64,000 nucleotides of DNA from Falsirhodobacter algicola (GCF_018279165.1 NZ_CP047289.1:2177001-2241000), one strand, 5' to 3'; shown: positions 33,620 through 43,605, counted from the stretch's first letter. A program made the numbers and translations. Notes: a model not told the origin generated them from the sequence alone.

Positions 33620-35293
33620 TCAGAGCCAGCCGGGCTGCGAGGGTTTCGCGCGGCCGTGGATCGCCGCCGTCACGCAATCGGACAGCGCGCCGAACCGCAC
33701 CGTGCGCCCGGTCAGGCCGGGGCCGTAATGGGCATATTTGCCGGAATTGGTCATCACGGCGCGGGTCGCAGCCGGATAGACGGGCTCCGAGATGGAGCAC
33801 CAGCAGATGTCAGAGACGACCTGCACCCCCGCTTCGATCAGCGCGGCCAGCGTGCCGTCGGCGCCCGCATCCTCCATCACCTTGCGCCCGGTGGTCAGGA
33901 TCGTCGGCACCGACACCTTGCGCCCGCCAAGCTCCGCCGCCAGCGCCCGGCATTCCCCGAGCGAGGCATGGGGGCTGCCCAGTGCCACGAGGTCGATCGC
34001 CTCCGGCCCGTCGTTCAGCATCTTCCACCCGGCGGCAAGGTCCGCCGCGCCAAGGGTCACATGGTCGGCATCCTCGGCGATGCGGTCCGCCTCGGGGGTG
34101 ATGCCTTCGACATGCAGCATCGGCGCGGCCGAGGTCGTCCCGAAGGCGGCGCACAGCGCCTTCAGCGCGTCCCGGTCCGGGGCCGCATCCGCAAGGCCCG
34201 TCAGCAGCGGGATCCGGTCGGGCGAGGCTTTGCCCGCAAGGTATCCCGCCAGCGGCCAGAAGGCGTCGTCCACCTCGGCCGGGATGTCGAAATGGATGAT
34301 CCGCCGGGCGCGCCGCGGCCCATCGAGATAGACCCCCGCCAGCGGCGCCCGCCCCGTGACGGCGATGCACAGATCGAGGAAGTCGGGATGCTTGGCTGTC
34401 CGCGCCCCGATGACGCTGTTGGCGTAGATCACCGCATTCGATTCCGCCCATGCGATGGTGTCGCCCTCGGCCGGCGCGGTATCGAGGAGATAGGGCGAGC
34501 AGGTGAAGGTCGGCTGGCAGCCCATCTGCACATAGGCATCGGCCAACCGCTGGGCCGGGCCGCCAAAGATGGGCGGCACGCCTTGCTGCTGCCAGTTGCG
34601 CCGATCCACCGAGATGGCGTTCATCGTCGTCGGCACCCGCACATGGGCGCCGAGATCGCGGATCTTCTCGGCGAAGGTCAGGTTGGCGGGGCTGGCATAG
34701 ATGCAGCCGTCGATATGGGCCTGATTCACATCCACCAGCCGGGTCGCGCCCTGCTGGGCGGCCATCGCGCAGATGATCCGCATCGACAGCGCGGCGGCCA
34801 CGCCCTCGGCCCCGTCCAGCATCTGGCGGTCGGCCTCGGTCAGCTCCAACGCGCCGGTGGCGGGGGGAAGGACGGCAAGGCTCAGACCCTCGGCCTCGAT
34901 CGCGGTATCGGTGATGCGGGCCTCGGGGCAGGTGGCCAGCCGGTCGAACGCGGCACGCGTCAGCCGCAGGACGGGCAGGCGGCTCTCGAACATCTCGGCC
35001 GCGATCAGCGCGCCCAGCGTGACGACATCCTCCTCCTCGCAGAACACCAGCGCCGCGGGGCCGCGCCCCGACAGCACCAGATCCAGAAGCACCCCCGATC
35101 CGGTGCAGGATCCGCGGGTGGAGGGGAGCATCAGGATCGCGCCCGTCACGCAGCGCCCCTGCAGCGGATGGTGCACGTCGATCACCCGGCCCGTGGCCGG
35201 ATCGACCCCGCCCCAGAAGCTGAGCGGTTCGTTCGCGGCGACGATCGGGCCAAGGGCCGTGCCGGGCAGGATGCTCTGTGCGTCGGATGTCAT
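33620..35293 (-). CDS. Aconitase X, probable cis-3-hydroxy-L-proline dehydratase
   Basis: A 557-residue single polypeptide. It combines the small swivelling domain (DUF126, residues ~1-140; [21 protein letters not shown]) with the large DUF521 domain (~150-557; [19 protein letters not shown], and [16 protein letters not shown]). AcnX proteins with hydroxyproline neighbours dehydrate cis-3-hydroxy-L-proline to 1-pyrroline-2-carboxylate; some carry an iron-sulfur cluster. ATG 35293 has CAGGAG upstream. Downstream of the second proline-racemase-like gene in the minus-strand unit GntR - racemase homologue - AcnX. Confidence 0.87.
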   Translation of the reverse strand: MTSDAQSILPGTALGPIVAANEPLSFWGGVDPATGRVIDVHHPLQGRCVTGAILMLPSTRGSCTGSGVLLDLVLSGRGPAALVFCEEEDVVTLGALIAAEMFESRLPVLRLTRAAFDRLATCPEARITDTAIEAEGLSLAVLPPATGALELTEADRQMLDGAEGVAAALSMRIICAMAAQQGATRLVDVNQAHIDGCIYASPANLTFAEKIRDLGAHVRVPTTMNAISVDRRNWQQQGVPPIFGGPAQRLADAYVQMGCQPTFTCSPYLLDTAPAEGDTIAWAESNAVIYANSVIGARTAKHPDFLDLCIAVTGRAPLAGVYLDGPRRARRIIHFDIPAEVDDAFWPLAGYLAGKASPDRIPLLTGLADAAPDRDALKALCAAFGTTSAAPMLHVEGITPEADRIAEDADHVTLGAADLAAGWKMLNDGPEAIDLVALGSPHASLGECRALAAELGGRKVSVPTILTTGRKVMEDAGADGTLAALIEAGVQVVSDICWCSISEPVYPAATRAVMTNSGKYAHYGPGLTGRTVRFGALSDCVTAAIHGRAKPSQPGWL

Positions 35294-35328
35294 GGAATGC
35301 TCCTGGGTCGGGCCTGGGATGGGCGGGG

Positions 35329-36369
35329 TCATTGCTTCAGGGTGGGGGTCGCGCCCCATGTGTCGGCGACGGCATAACCTTCGGGCCACGGATCTTCGGG
35401 ATCGAGCATGTAGCTGTGCCGCCCCGTGATCCACGCGCGTCCGGTGATCTGCGGCGTGATGGTGGTGCGGGGGCCGGTCCGATCCTCGGCGAGGATTTTG
35501 CCGGTGAAGGTGGAGCCGATGATCGAGGAATGGATCAGCGTGTCGCCCACGCCCATCTGCCCGCGCGCATGCAGCACGGCCATCCGGGCCGAGGTTCCGG
35601 TACCCGTCGGGCTGCGGTCGGACCGTCCGGGGGCGACGATGCAGGTGTTGCGGGTGACCTTGCCGCTGCCTTCGAACGGCATCGCGAACTGCACGATGGA
35701 AACGCCGCGCACATTGTCGAATTCGGGGTGGGCGATGTCGAACTGGGCGCGGGCCGCCTTGCGGATCGCCTCGCCAAGGATGGCAAGGTCGCGCGCCTCG
35801 TCCGGCGCGATGGAAAAGCCGAGCGCCTTGGCGTCCACGATGCCGAAGATCATGCCGCCATAGGCGATGTCGATCGGGATGGTGCCGTGCCCCTCCACCT
35901 CCAGCGGGCCATCGAGCCGCATGGCGAAGGCGGGCGCGTTGCGGAAGGTGATGGAGCGGCAGCGCCCCTCCCGGCATTCGGCCGTCACCTCGATGACGCC
36001 GCCGGGCATGTCCAGTTTGAAACGGGTGATGGGTTCGTGCATCGGCACCATGCCGGTTTCCAGCAGGACCGTGGCGACGCAGATCGTGTTCGAGCCGGAC
36101 ATCGGGACGTATTCCGTCGGCTCCATGACGATGACACCGGCGGCGCAATCGGGGTCGATGGCCGGCACGATCAGGTTGACATGCCGCGCGACCGAGCCGC
36201 GCGGCTCGCAGATCAGAAAGCGGCGGATGTCGTCATGGTCGCGCTCCATCGCGATCATCCGCTCCATCATCGTGGCGCCGGCGGGGGGCAGCACGCCGCC
36301 CACGATCACATCCCCGATTTCCCCTTCGGCGTGGCAGCCGACAACCTCGATCAGCCGTCTGGATTGCAT
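35329..36369 (-). CDS. Proline racemase-family protein with Ser/Thr active-site pair
   Basis: A 346-residue protein with the proline racemase fold. The first catalytic position is Ser91 ([12 protein letters not shown]) and the second Thr255 ([11 protein letters not shown]). Racemases and 4-hydroxyproline epimerases use Cys/Cys or Ser/Cys, and trans-3-hydroxy-L-proline dehydratases Cys/Thr. The Thr favours dehydration over epimerisation, but Ser in place of Cys is unusual. The best guess is a dehydratase or epimerase of a 3-hydroxyproline feeding pyrroline-2-carboxylate to the Ldh2-type reductase. It sits between the GntR and AcnX genes. Confidence 0.75.
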   Translation of the reverse strand: MQSRRLIEVVGCHAEGEIGDVIVGGVLPPAGATMMERMIAMERDHDDIRRFLICEPRGSVARHVNLIVPAIDPDCAAGVIVMEPTEYVPMSGSNTICVATVLLETGMVPMHEPITRFKLDMPGGVIEVTAECREGRCRSITFRNAPAFAMRLDGPLEVEGHGTIPIDIAYGGMIFGIVDAKALGFSIAPDEARDLAILGEAIRKAARAQFDIAHPEFDNVRGVSIVQFAMPFEGSGKVTRNTCIVAPGRSDRSPTGTGTSARMAVLHARGQMGVGDTLIHSSIIGSTFTGKILAEDRTGPRTTITPQITGRAWITGRHSYMLDPEDPWPEGYAVADTWGATPTLKQ

Positions 36370-36388
36370 GGAGGCCCCTTTGCGGCTG

Positions 36389-37051
36389 TCATGGCGAGGA
36401 GGAGAGCAGGTCCAGCAGCGCCTTGCGGATATGCTCGATATGGGCGCGCAGAAGGTCGGCCGCCTCGGCGAAGCGGCCGTTCTCGCAGGCGTCCAGAAGT
36501 TCGGCATGTTCGGCGACGGCGCGTTCGCGGTCGGCGGGGATGTGCAGAAGCTGCGTGCGGGTGTGAATTTCCACCTCGGCCAGAAGCTGATCGCTCAGCG
36601 CCAGCATCCGGTGGCTCGCGGCGTGCTGATACAGCGTCATGTGGAATTCGCGGTTGATCGCGTTCCACATGGACACGTCGTGATCGTTCAGCGCCTTGAA
36701 ATAACGGGTCTGGATCCGGTGCAGCCGCGCGAAATCAGCCGAGGTCAGCCGCGGGGCGGAGCGTTCCAGCAGCCACGGCTCCATCAGCATGCGCATGCTG
36801 AACAGCTCGTCGATCTCTTCGGGGGAGAGTTGGGCGACAATGGCGCCGCGATGGGGCAGAAGGCGGATGAGGCCCTCCTTTTCAAGGATCAGGAACGCTT
36901 CGCGCAGGGGGATGCGGCTCATCCCGAGTTCGGCGGCGAGGACATCCTGCTTCAACTGAAACCCGGGCGGGTAAACCGCATTCAGGATGCGCTGGCGCAG
37001 TTCCGACGCGGCGGTCTGGGCCATCGTCCTGTGGGGGGTGATCTTATCCAA
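36389..37051 (-). CDS. GntR-family (FCD) regulator, second of the hydroxyproline island
   Basis: A 220-residue regulator with an N-terminal winged helix (LAAELGMSRIPLREAFLILEKEGLI) and a C-terminal FCD domain (NREFHMTLYQHA, VAEHAELLDAC, HIEHIR). First gene of the minus-strand unit with the Ser/Thr racemase homologue (19 bases on) and AcnX, which it presumably controls. Its upstream region (37081-37110) contains AT-rich GTATTTGTATAAAAT, only loosely like the ATAC-N5-GTAT sites. Confidence 0.85.
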   Translation of the reverse strand: MDKITPHRTMAQTAASELRQRILNAVYPPGFQLKQDVLAAELGMSRIPLREAFLILEKEGLIRLLPHRGAIVAQLSPEEIDELFSMRMLMEPWLLERSAPRLTSADFARLHRIQTRYFKALNDHDVSMWNAINREFHMTLYQHAASHRMLALSDQLLAEVEIHTRTQLLHIPADRERAVAEHAELLDACENGRFAEAADLLRAHIEHIRKALLDLLSSSP

Positions 37052-37143
37052 GCGTACGGTCCCGAACCTTCCCTGTCCGTGTCGTGCAGTATTTGTATAA
37101 AATCTACGATGTCAAGGAACAGGCTAAAAACCTGAGTATGGCG

Positions 37144-37173
37144 CATTCCGGCGGCGCGTCCACCGCCGGAATG
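37144..37173 (-). terminator. Terminator after the VOC gene
   Basis: CATTCCGGCGG and CCGCCGGAATG form a perfect 11-bp stem with an 8-base loop, seven bases beyond the VOC stop on the minus strand. Confidence 0.7.
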
Positions 37174-37180
37174 GCACGGC

Positions 37181-37675
37181 TCAGTTATAAGCGCCCGCCG
37201 AATAGGTCAGTTCGTAGGAATGGGAGTAGAGTTCGAACACGATGCCGAAGGGATCTTCGACATAGACCATGCGATAGGGCTTGTCCTTGTAGTAGTGGCG
37301 CACCGGCATCCGCTGCCGCCCGCCTGCCGCCACGATCTTGGCCAAGAGCCCTTCGACATCCGGGTCCTGAATGGCGAAGTGGAACAGGCCCGTCTGGCGG
37401 AAGGGCAGGTTGTCCTCGGCGGCGTGGTTGCCCTGAAACTCGAAAAGCTCGAAGCCGATGCGGTCGGCGGTGGCGAGGTGGGCGATGCGGAACCGTCCCC
37501 AGCCGGGGCCGAAGACATCGTTGCACATCACGCCGATGTCGGTGTCATCCTCGGCGATCTCGGTCGGGGGCATGATGACGTAAAATCCCATCACGTCGCG
37601 GTAGAATTCCGTGGCGCGATCGAGGTCGGGCACCGAGAGCCCGATATGGGAGAAGGTACGGGGGGTAGGGGTCAT
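37181..37675 (-). CDS. VOC (glyoxalase/dioxygenase superfamily) protein
   Basis: A 164-residue protein with two beta-alpha-beta-beta-beta modules. Candidate metal ligands are the histidine in FSHIGLSV, the histidine in GLFHFAIQDPD and the glutamate in FELYSHSYE. It may be a lyase, isomerase or extradiol-type enzyme acting on a small acid; no specific reaction can be read. ATG 37675 follows AAAGGAAC. It is divergent from the lysR gene, sharing an 87-base promoter region with a palindrome. Confidence 0.72.
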   Translation of the reverse strand: MTPTPRTFSHIGLSVPDLDRATEFYRDVMGFYVIMPPTEIAEDDTDIGVMCNDVFGPGWGRFRIAHLATADRIGFELFEFQGNHAAEDNLPFRQTGLFHFAIQDPDVEGLLAKIVAAGGRQRMPVRHYYKDKPYRMVYVEDPFGIVFELYSHSYELTYSAGAYN

Positions 37676-37736
37676 GGCAGGTTCCTTTCGTTGCCCGACA
37701 TATAAGGCCGTTGCATTGCGACAAGAAATTATCATC

Positions 37737-37755
37737 TGTGATGCAGATCATCACA
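37737..37755. promoter_or_regulatory. Candidate LysR operator
   Basis: TGTGATG-CAGAT-CATCACA, perfect seven-base arms, ends eight bases before the lysR start in the divergent region with the VOC gene. The overlap with the start region would suit autorepression. Confidence 0.55.
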
Positions 37756-37762
37756 TGGCGGA

Positions 37763-38647
37763 ATGAACATGCTGAACGCGCAATGGATCGAAACCTTCGT
37801 CACCCTGTGCGAAACCGGGCATTTCACCCGCACCGCCGAGCGGTTGAACATGACCCAGCCCGGCGTGTCCCAGCAGCTGCGCAAGCTGGAGGAGCAGGTG
37901 GGACAGCCCCTCATCTCGCGCGATGGCAAGCGGTTCGTCCCGACCCCGGCCGGTGAAGCGGTGCTGCGCCTTGGCCATGACCGACGGCGGCAGGAGCAGG
38001 CCCTGCGCGCCGCCCTGTCGGTGGATGATCCCCATGTGGGCGAGGTGACGCTGGCCTGTTCGGGCAGCCTTGCGATGCTGCTTTATCCGCAGCTTCTGGC
38101 GCTGATGGCCGAGGCGCCGGATCTGGTGATCCGGCTGGAGGCCGCGCCGCAGGCCCGCGTGCAGGACGGGGTTCTGACGGGGGCGTTCGATCTCGGCATC
38201 GCCGATCACGCGCCCGCCCATCCGCGGCTGGAGGGGCAGCGCGCGGGCACGGATGAGCTGTGCCTCGTGCTGCCGGCGGGGCAGTCGGCCGAGCGGTTCG
38301 CGGATCTGCAGGCGCGGGGCTTCGTCGATCATCCCGACGGTGCCGCCTATGCCGAGGCGCTGCTGCCCGCCAATTTTCCCGATTATCGCGGTCACCCGCG
38401 GGTGCGCAGCTTCATCAACCAGATCGGCCAGATCCCGGAGCCGGTGGCGCGGGGCATCGGCTATACGATCCTGCCGCGCAGCGGGGTGGAGGCGTTCGCG
38501 CGCCGCGACCGGCTTGCGGTTGCGGCGCTGTCCCATCCGGTGCGGCACGATCTGTGGCTGGTATGGCGGCGGGGGCGGCAGCTTCCCGCGCGGGTGGCGG
38601 GGGTCGCTGCGCGCGTCACGGCCGCGCTGGGGGCGGCCGTGCCCTGA
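37763..38647 (+). CDS. LysR-family regulator
   Basis: A 294-residue LysR protein. The N-terminal helix-turn-helix (FVTLCETGHFTRTAERLNMTQPGVSQQLRKLE) is followed by a periplasmic-binding-like effector domain (VTLACSGSLAMLLYPQLLALM onwards). It probably controls the divergent VOC gene and possibly the convergent FAH-DapA-ABC operon, whose last stop lies four bases from its own stop. The effector is unknown. Confidence 0.87.
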   Translation: MNMLNAQWIETFVTLCETGHFTRTAERLNMTQPGVSQQLRKLEEQVGQPLISRDGKRFVPTPAGEAVLRLGHDRRRQEQALRAALSVDDPHVGEVTLACSGSLAMLLYPQLLALMAEAPDLVIRLEAAPQARVQDGVLTGAFDLGIADHAPAHPRLEGQRAGTDELCLVLPAGQSAERFADLQARGFVDHPDGAAYAEALLPANFPDYRGHPRVRSFINQIGQIPEPVARGIGYTILPRSGVEAFARRDRLAVAALSHPVRHDLWLVWRRGRQLPARVAGVAARVTAALGAAVP

Positions 38648-38651
38648 GGCG

Positions 38652-39488
38652 TCAGCTGGCCACGATCTCCTGACGCTGATGGCCGAGGCCCTCGATCGCC
38701 AGTTCCACCACGTCCCCGGCCTTCAGGAAGCGCGGCGGCGTCATGCCCATGCCCACGCCGGGCGGGGTGCCGGTGGTGATCACGTCGCCCGGCTCCAGCC
38801 GCATGAAGGACGCGATGTAGGTGACCAGATGGGCGATGGGGAAGATCATCGTCTCGGTCGTGCCGGTCTGCATCCGCTGCCCGTTCACATCGAGGCTGAG
38901 GGCGAGGGACTGCACATCTGCGATCTCGTCCGGGGTCACGAGCCATGGGCCGAGGGGGCCGAAGCCCGGCGCGCTTTTGCCCTTCGTCCACTGGCCGCCG
39001 CGTTCCTGCTGCCATGTGCGTTCGGACACGTCATGGCAGATGCAGTAGCCGGCGATGCCGCGCACGGCCTCCTCCGCGCTCACCTCATGGAGGGGCTGGC
39101 CGATGACGATCGCGATCTCCACCTCCCAGTCCAGCTTGTCCGAACCGCGCGGGATGCGGATCGGATCGTCCGGCCCCGACAGGGAGGACGGCGCCTTGTT
39201 GAACAGGATCGGCTCTTCGGGGATGGCCATGCCGGCCTCGCGGGCATGATCGGCATAGTTCAGCCCGACGGCGATGAAGTTGCCGACCCGCGCGATGCAG
39301 GGGCCGATCCGCGGGGTGCCGGGCACGAGGGGCAGGGCACTGACATCGAGGCCCCGCAGGCGGTCCAGATCGGGCAGCGTTCCGGCGTCGATGTCGCTGA
39401 CGATCCCCGACAGGTCGCGAATCGCGCCCCCGTCATCGAGGATGCCGGGACGTTCCTTGCCCGGTTCGCCAAAGCGCAGCAGTTTCAT
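38652..39488 (-). CDS. Fumarylacetoacetate hydrolase-family protein
   Basis: A 278-residue FAH-fold hydrolase. The conserved block VGLNYADHARE is followed by PILFNKAPSSLSGP and the metal site DWEVEIAIVIGQ. Also visible are GYCICHDVSERTWQ and the C-terminal TGTPPGVGMGM. Members cleave C-C bonds of diketo acids or act as ureidoglycolate lyase or 2,4-diketo-3-deoxy-sugar-acid hydrolases. Last gene of a six-gene minus operon, two bases after the DapA homologue. The company of a UxaA-type dehydratase suggests a sugar-acid-like substrate. Confidence 0.82.
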   Translation of the reverse strand: MKLLRFGEPGKERPGILDDGGAIRDLSGIVSDIDAGTLPDLDRLRGLDVSALPLVPGTPRIGPCIARVGNFIAVGLNYADHAREAGMAIPEEPILFNKAPSSLSGPDDPIRIPRGSDKLDWEVEIAIVIGQPLHEVSAEEAVRGIAGYCICHDVSERTWQQERGGQWTKGKSAPGFGPLGPWLVTPDEIADVQSLALSLDVNGQRMQTGTTETMIFPIAHLVTYIASFMRLEPGDVITTGTPPGVGMGMTPPRFLKAGDVVELAIEGLGHQRQEIVAS

Positions 39489-39490
39489 TC

Positions 39491-40405
39491 CTATTTCCCC
39501 CAGGTCAACGCGAGCGGTTGCACGTCATGTGCAAGCTCCAGAAGACCGGCCTTTGTCGCCGGATGCAATGGCTCCAGCGGGTGGCGGACGGCGTCCGATC
39601 CGATGACCCCGCCTTCGGCCATCACCGTCTTGGCCGCGCGCAGCCCGCATTGGCGGTTCTCATAGTTGATGAGGGGCAGGATCCGGCGATAAAGGTCGGC
39701 CGCGGTGGCCCGATCCCCCTCCGCATGGGCGGTGATCACCGGGCGGATCAGGTCGGGCAGCAGCGCCGAGGCCATCACCCCCGTCGCCCCGGCATCCAGA
39801 TCGGCCATGAGGGTGATCGCCTCTTCGCCGTCGAAGGGGCCGTGGATGTCTTCGCCCCCCGCCTCGATCAGGGCGCGCAGCTTGGCCGCCGTGCCCGGAA
39901 CCTCGATCTTGAAATACCGCACGAGGGGCAGTTCGCGGGCGACGCGGGCCAGGAAGGCCACCGACAGTTGCGTCCCGCTGAGCGGCGCATCTTGGATCAT
40001 CACCGGCACGCCGCCCGCTTCGGCCACGCGGGCGAAATGATCGTAGATGGCGGTTTCGTCCACGCGCATTCCGGTGCCGTGATAGGGCGGCATGATCATC
40101 AGAAGGCTCGCCCCGGCGGCCGCGGCATGGGCGGCCCGTTCCGCCGCGATGCGAGTGGAGAAGTTGCTGCAGGTCACCATCACGGGAACGCGGCCGGCCA
40201 CATGCTCGAGGCAGGTCTCGGTCAGGATGCGGCGTTCCTCATCGGTCAGCAGGAACTGCTCGGAATAGTTGGCAAGGATGCAGATGCCGTCCACGCCCTG
40301 ATCGATCATGCAATCCATCACACGGCGTTGGCCGTCCAGATCGATATCGCCATTGGCATGGAACGGGGTGGGTGCAACGGGGAACAGCCCCTTGTAGCGG
40401 GTCAT
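39491..40405 (-). CDS. DapA-family aldolase/dehydratase
   Basis: A 304-residue class I aldolase-fold protein. The lysine of the Schiff base is in LVRYFKIEVPG and the tyrosine region is replaced by VPVMIQDAPLSG (no Tyr in the usual YN.P context). This points away from a true dihydrodipicolinate synthase. Families of this kind act on keto-deoxy sugar acids or similar. ATG 40405 follows GGAGGCGTC. Upstream lie a hairpin and the binding-protein gene of the ABC system. Confidence 0.78.
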   Translation of the reverse strand: MTRYKGLFPVAPTPFHANGDIDLDGQRRVMDCMIDQGVDGICILANYSEQFLLTDEERRILTETCLEHVAGRVPVMVTCSNFSTRIAAERAAHAAAAGASLLMIMPPYHGTGMRVDETAIYDHFARVAEAGGVPVMIQDAPLSGTQLSVAFLARVARELPLVRYFKIEVPGTAAKLRALIEAGGEDIHGPFDGEEAITLMADLDAGATGVMASALLPDLIRPVITAHAEGDRATAADLYRRILPLINYENRQCGLRAAKTVMAEGGVIGSDAVRHPLEPLHPATKAGLLELAHDVQPLALTWGK

Positions 40406-40429
40406 GACGCCTCCGGTGGTTTGGGGGAT

Positions 40430-40449
40430 GCCCGGCCGCGTGGCCGGGC
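40430..40449 (-). other. Hairpin after the second amino-acid binding-protein gene
   Basis: GCCCGGCC-GCGT-GGCCGGGC, a perfect 8-bp stem with a 4-base loop, six bases past the stop. Probably limits read-through into the DapA-like and FAH-like genes. Confidence 0.55.
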
Positions 40450-40455
40450 CAGTGA

Positions 40456-41253
40456 TCATTCCGCGAGATCGGCGGGCAGGGATTGGTGGAAGTACTTCTC
40501 GTAGATGCCGTTCAGCTTGCCGTTCTGCAGGTTCGCCAGCACCCAGCCGTCCAGCGCCTCCTTCAGCGCCGGCTCATCCTTGCGAAGGCCGATGGCCATC
40601 GGATAGGAGGCCATGTTCATCTTCACCTCCAGCCCGAGGCCGGGGTTCTGCTCGGCCAGCGCGTTGGCGGTGGAAAGGGCGGCCGCCAGCATCTTCTGCT
40701 GGCCGGTTGCGACGGCGGTGGTGGCCGTCGCCTCGTCCTCGTAGCGGACGATGTTCGCGCGCACGCCCGTATCCTTCACGAGGCGCGTCAGTTCGATATC
40801 GGCGGTGGTGCCGCGGGCGACCGCGATGGCCTTGCCGGCCAGATCCTGCGCCTCGGTGATCGCCTCGCCCTCGGGGGCGGAGATGACGACCGGGATCACC
40901 CCATAGGGCCGGGAATAGTCGATGACCTTCCGGCGTTCGTCCGTGATGGAGAAGGACGCGATCACCACATCCACCTTGTTGGAGAGCAGGAACGGCACCC
41001 GGTTCGCCCCCGACACGGGCACGAGTTGCAGCTTCACGCCCAGATCCTCGGCCAGAAGCTGCGCCGTCTCCACGTCCGATCCGGTTTCGCGGGTGGCGCT
41101 GTCGAGCATGCCGTAAGGCGGGTGGCTGACATCGATGGCGACGATGACGCTGCCCCGCGCCTTGATGTCGTCCAAGGTATCGGCAAGGGCCGGCATCGCC
41201 GCCCCGGCCACCAGCGAAAGCGCGATGGCGCCAAGATAGGTGCGAACAGTCAT
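40456..41253 (-). CDS. Polar amino-acid-type ABC periplasmic binding protein
   Basis: A 265-residue family-3 binding protein with signal peptide (YLGAIALSLVAGAAMPALAD). Conserved blocks are GSVIVAIDVSHPPYGMLD, SNKVDVVIASFSITDERRKVIDYSRPY and the AVARGTTADIELTR segment. The ligand is a polar amino acid or chemically similar acid taken up for the adjacent catabolic enzymes. Unlike most operons of this class it is the fourth gene, after two permeases and the ATPase. Confidence 0.87.
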   Translation of the reverse strand: MTVRTYLGAIALSLVAGAAMPALADTLDDIKARGSVIVAIDVSHPPYGMLDSATRETGSDVETAQLLAEDLGVKLQLVPVSGANRVPFLLSNKVDVVIASFSITDERRKVIDYSRPYGVIPVVISAPEGEAITEAQDLAGKAIAVARGTTADIELTRLVKDTGVRANIVRYEDEATATTAVATGQQKMLAAALSTANALAEQNPGLGLEVKMNMASYPMAIGLRKDEPALKEALDGWVLANLQNGKLNGIYEKYFHQSLPADLAE

Positions 41254-41312
41254 GGTATCCTCCCATTTCTGCGGATGCCGGCCTCCCCGCCGGTCCGCGT
41301 GTCCGGCTCGGG

Positions 41313-42083
<771 letters not shown>

Positions 42084-42092
42084 GGCTCTCTC

Positions 42093-42737
42093 TTACGTCC
42101 GTTGAAGGCGGCGTTCGTAGCGGCGGGCGATCATCGACATCGGGAAACAGATCGCGAAGTACAGCACCGCGGCGATGGTGAAGACGGTGAAGGGCATGTA
42201 GGTGGAATTGTTCAGCACCTTGGCCGAGTAGGTCAGGTCGAAGAAGCCGATCACCACCGAGTAGGAGGTGTTCTTCACGATCTGCACCATGAAGCCGACG
42301 GTGGGCGGAATGGCGATGCGCACCGCCTGCGGCAGGATCACATGGACGAAACGCTGAAGCGGGCTGAGGGCGAGGCATTCGCCGGCCTCCCACTGCGTCT
42401 TCGGCACGGCCTGAATGCAGCCCTTCCAGATTTCCCCCAGATAGGCCGAGGCATAGAGCGTCATCGCGGCCCCCGCCGCCACCAATGCGGGCACGTTGTA
42501 GCCGCCGATGCTCATCCCGAAATAGACGACGAACATGATGACCGGCAGCGGGATGCCCTGAACGATCTGCACGAAGCCCGAGGACAGCAGCCGCAGCGTC
42601 CGGCTGGCGGAACGGCGGGCCAGCGCCAAGGGCAGGCCCAGAAGCGTGCCGCCGGCAAAGCCGAGAAGCGACAGCACCACCGTCCAGCCGGTGCCCCGGA
42701 ACAGGTAGGTGAATTGTTCGATGGTCAGTCCAAGCAT
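42093..42737 (-). CDS. Polar amino-acid-type ABC permease
   Basis: A 214-residue HisM-type permease with about five hydrophobic segments and the EAA loop IWKGCIQAVPKTQWEAGECLAL. It pairs with the permease encoded upstream. Confidence 0.9.
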   Translation of the reverse strand: MLGLTIEQFTYLFRGTGWTVVLSLLGFAGGTLLGLPLALARRSASRTLRLLSSGFVQIVQGIPLPVIMFVVYFGMSIGGYNVPALVAAGAAMTLYASAYLGEIWKGCIQAVPKTQWEAGECLALSPLQRFVHVILPQAVRIAIPPTVGFMVQIVKNTSYSVVIGFFDLTYSAKVLNNSTYMPFTVFTIAAVLYFAICFPMSMIARRYERRLQRT

Positions 42738-42767
42738 GACAGCCTCCGTCAGGTGCCGGGATGAGGA

Positions 42768-43451
42768 TCAAAGAGGGGTGCGAAGCCGCCGCCGCCGCGG
42801 GAAGCTGACCTGCGCGACGCCCATCAGCACGATGCGCAGCAGCGTCGCCATCGCAAGGTAGATGGCCGCGATCACGAGGTAGACCTCGAAGCCCCGGAAC
42901 GTGAAGGACTGCACCATATAGGCAACGCCGGTCAGTTCCTCGGCCGAGATCTGGGACATGATGGAGGTGGCGAGCATCATCAGCACGAACTGGCTGACGA
43001 GCGCGGGATAGACCCGCTCCACCGCTTGGGGCAGCTGCACCGACAGCACGGTCTGCACCGGGCCGAGGGCGAGGCATTCGGCGGCTTCCACCTGTCCCTT
43101 GGGGATGCTCTGGAACCCGGCGCGCATGATCTCGGCGGTATAGGCGCCGACATTGATCGTCAGCGCGATCACCGCCGCCACGAACGAGCCGATGTAGATC
43201 TGCAGGACCGCAAGGCCGAAGAACAGCCAGAAGACCTGAATGATCAGCGGCGTGTTGCGGATCGCCTCCACATAGCAGGTGGCGATCCCGCGCAGCCATG
43301 GCCCGCCATGAAGCCGCGCCAGCGCCACCGCCGTGCCCAGCACGAAGCCCGGAACGATGGAGACGAAGGTCATCCCCAGCGTCAGCCAGACCCCGCGCCA
43401 CATGTCCGGCGCGTAGCTCGACAAGAACGAGAAATCGAATTCATAGCCCAT
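42768..43451 (-). CDS. Polar amino-acid-type ABC permease, first gene of the operon
   Basis: A 227-residue permease; EAA loop IMRAGFQSIPKGQVEAAECLAL. It heads the minus operon permease-permease-ATPase-binding protein-DapA-FAH. A perfect inverted repeat ends 20 bases from its start codon. Confidence 0.9.
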   Translation of the reverse strand: MGYEFDFSFLSSYAPDMWRGVWLTLGMTFVSIVPGFVLGTAVALARLHGGPWLRGIATCYVEAIRNTPLIIQVFWLFFGLAVLQIYIGSFVAAVIALTINVGAYTAEIMRAGFQSIPKGQVEAAECLALGPVQTVLSVQLPQAVERVYPALVSQFVLMMLATSIMSQISAEELTGVAYMVQSFTFRGFEVYLVIAAIYLAMATLLRIVLMGVAQVSFPRRRRLRTPL

Positions 43452-43470
43452 CGGGATGGACCTTTCGGAT

Positions 43471-43496
43471 CACGTCATGCGGCTGCGCATGACGTG
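43471..43496. promoter_or_regulatory. Long perfect inverted repeat in the divergent ABC/dehydratase promoter
   Basis: CACGTCATGCG-GCTG-CGCATGACGTG: 11-base perfect arms around four bases, 20 bases before the permease start and 110 before the dehydratase start. It is large for a chance repeat and well placed for a repressor controlling both operons, most likely the GntR protein encoded at 45166. Confidence 0.65.
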
Positions 43497-43605
43497 TCAA
43501 CGCCTTGATTCGCATCACCTCTGCCTCCCCACAGCTGGATACGTTTCGACTTGACGAAGAGGTAGCATGGACGGATATTGCAGGCAATAGCCATTTTTAG
43601 GAAAC

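Noticed and set aside
37085-37110. Possible fifth GntR operator before the second GntR gene
   Set aside because: GTATTTGTATAAAATC shares AT-rich character but not the ATAC-N5-GTAT arms.
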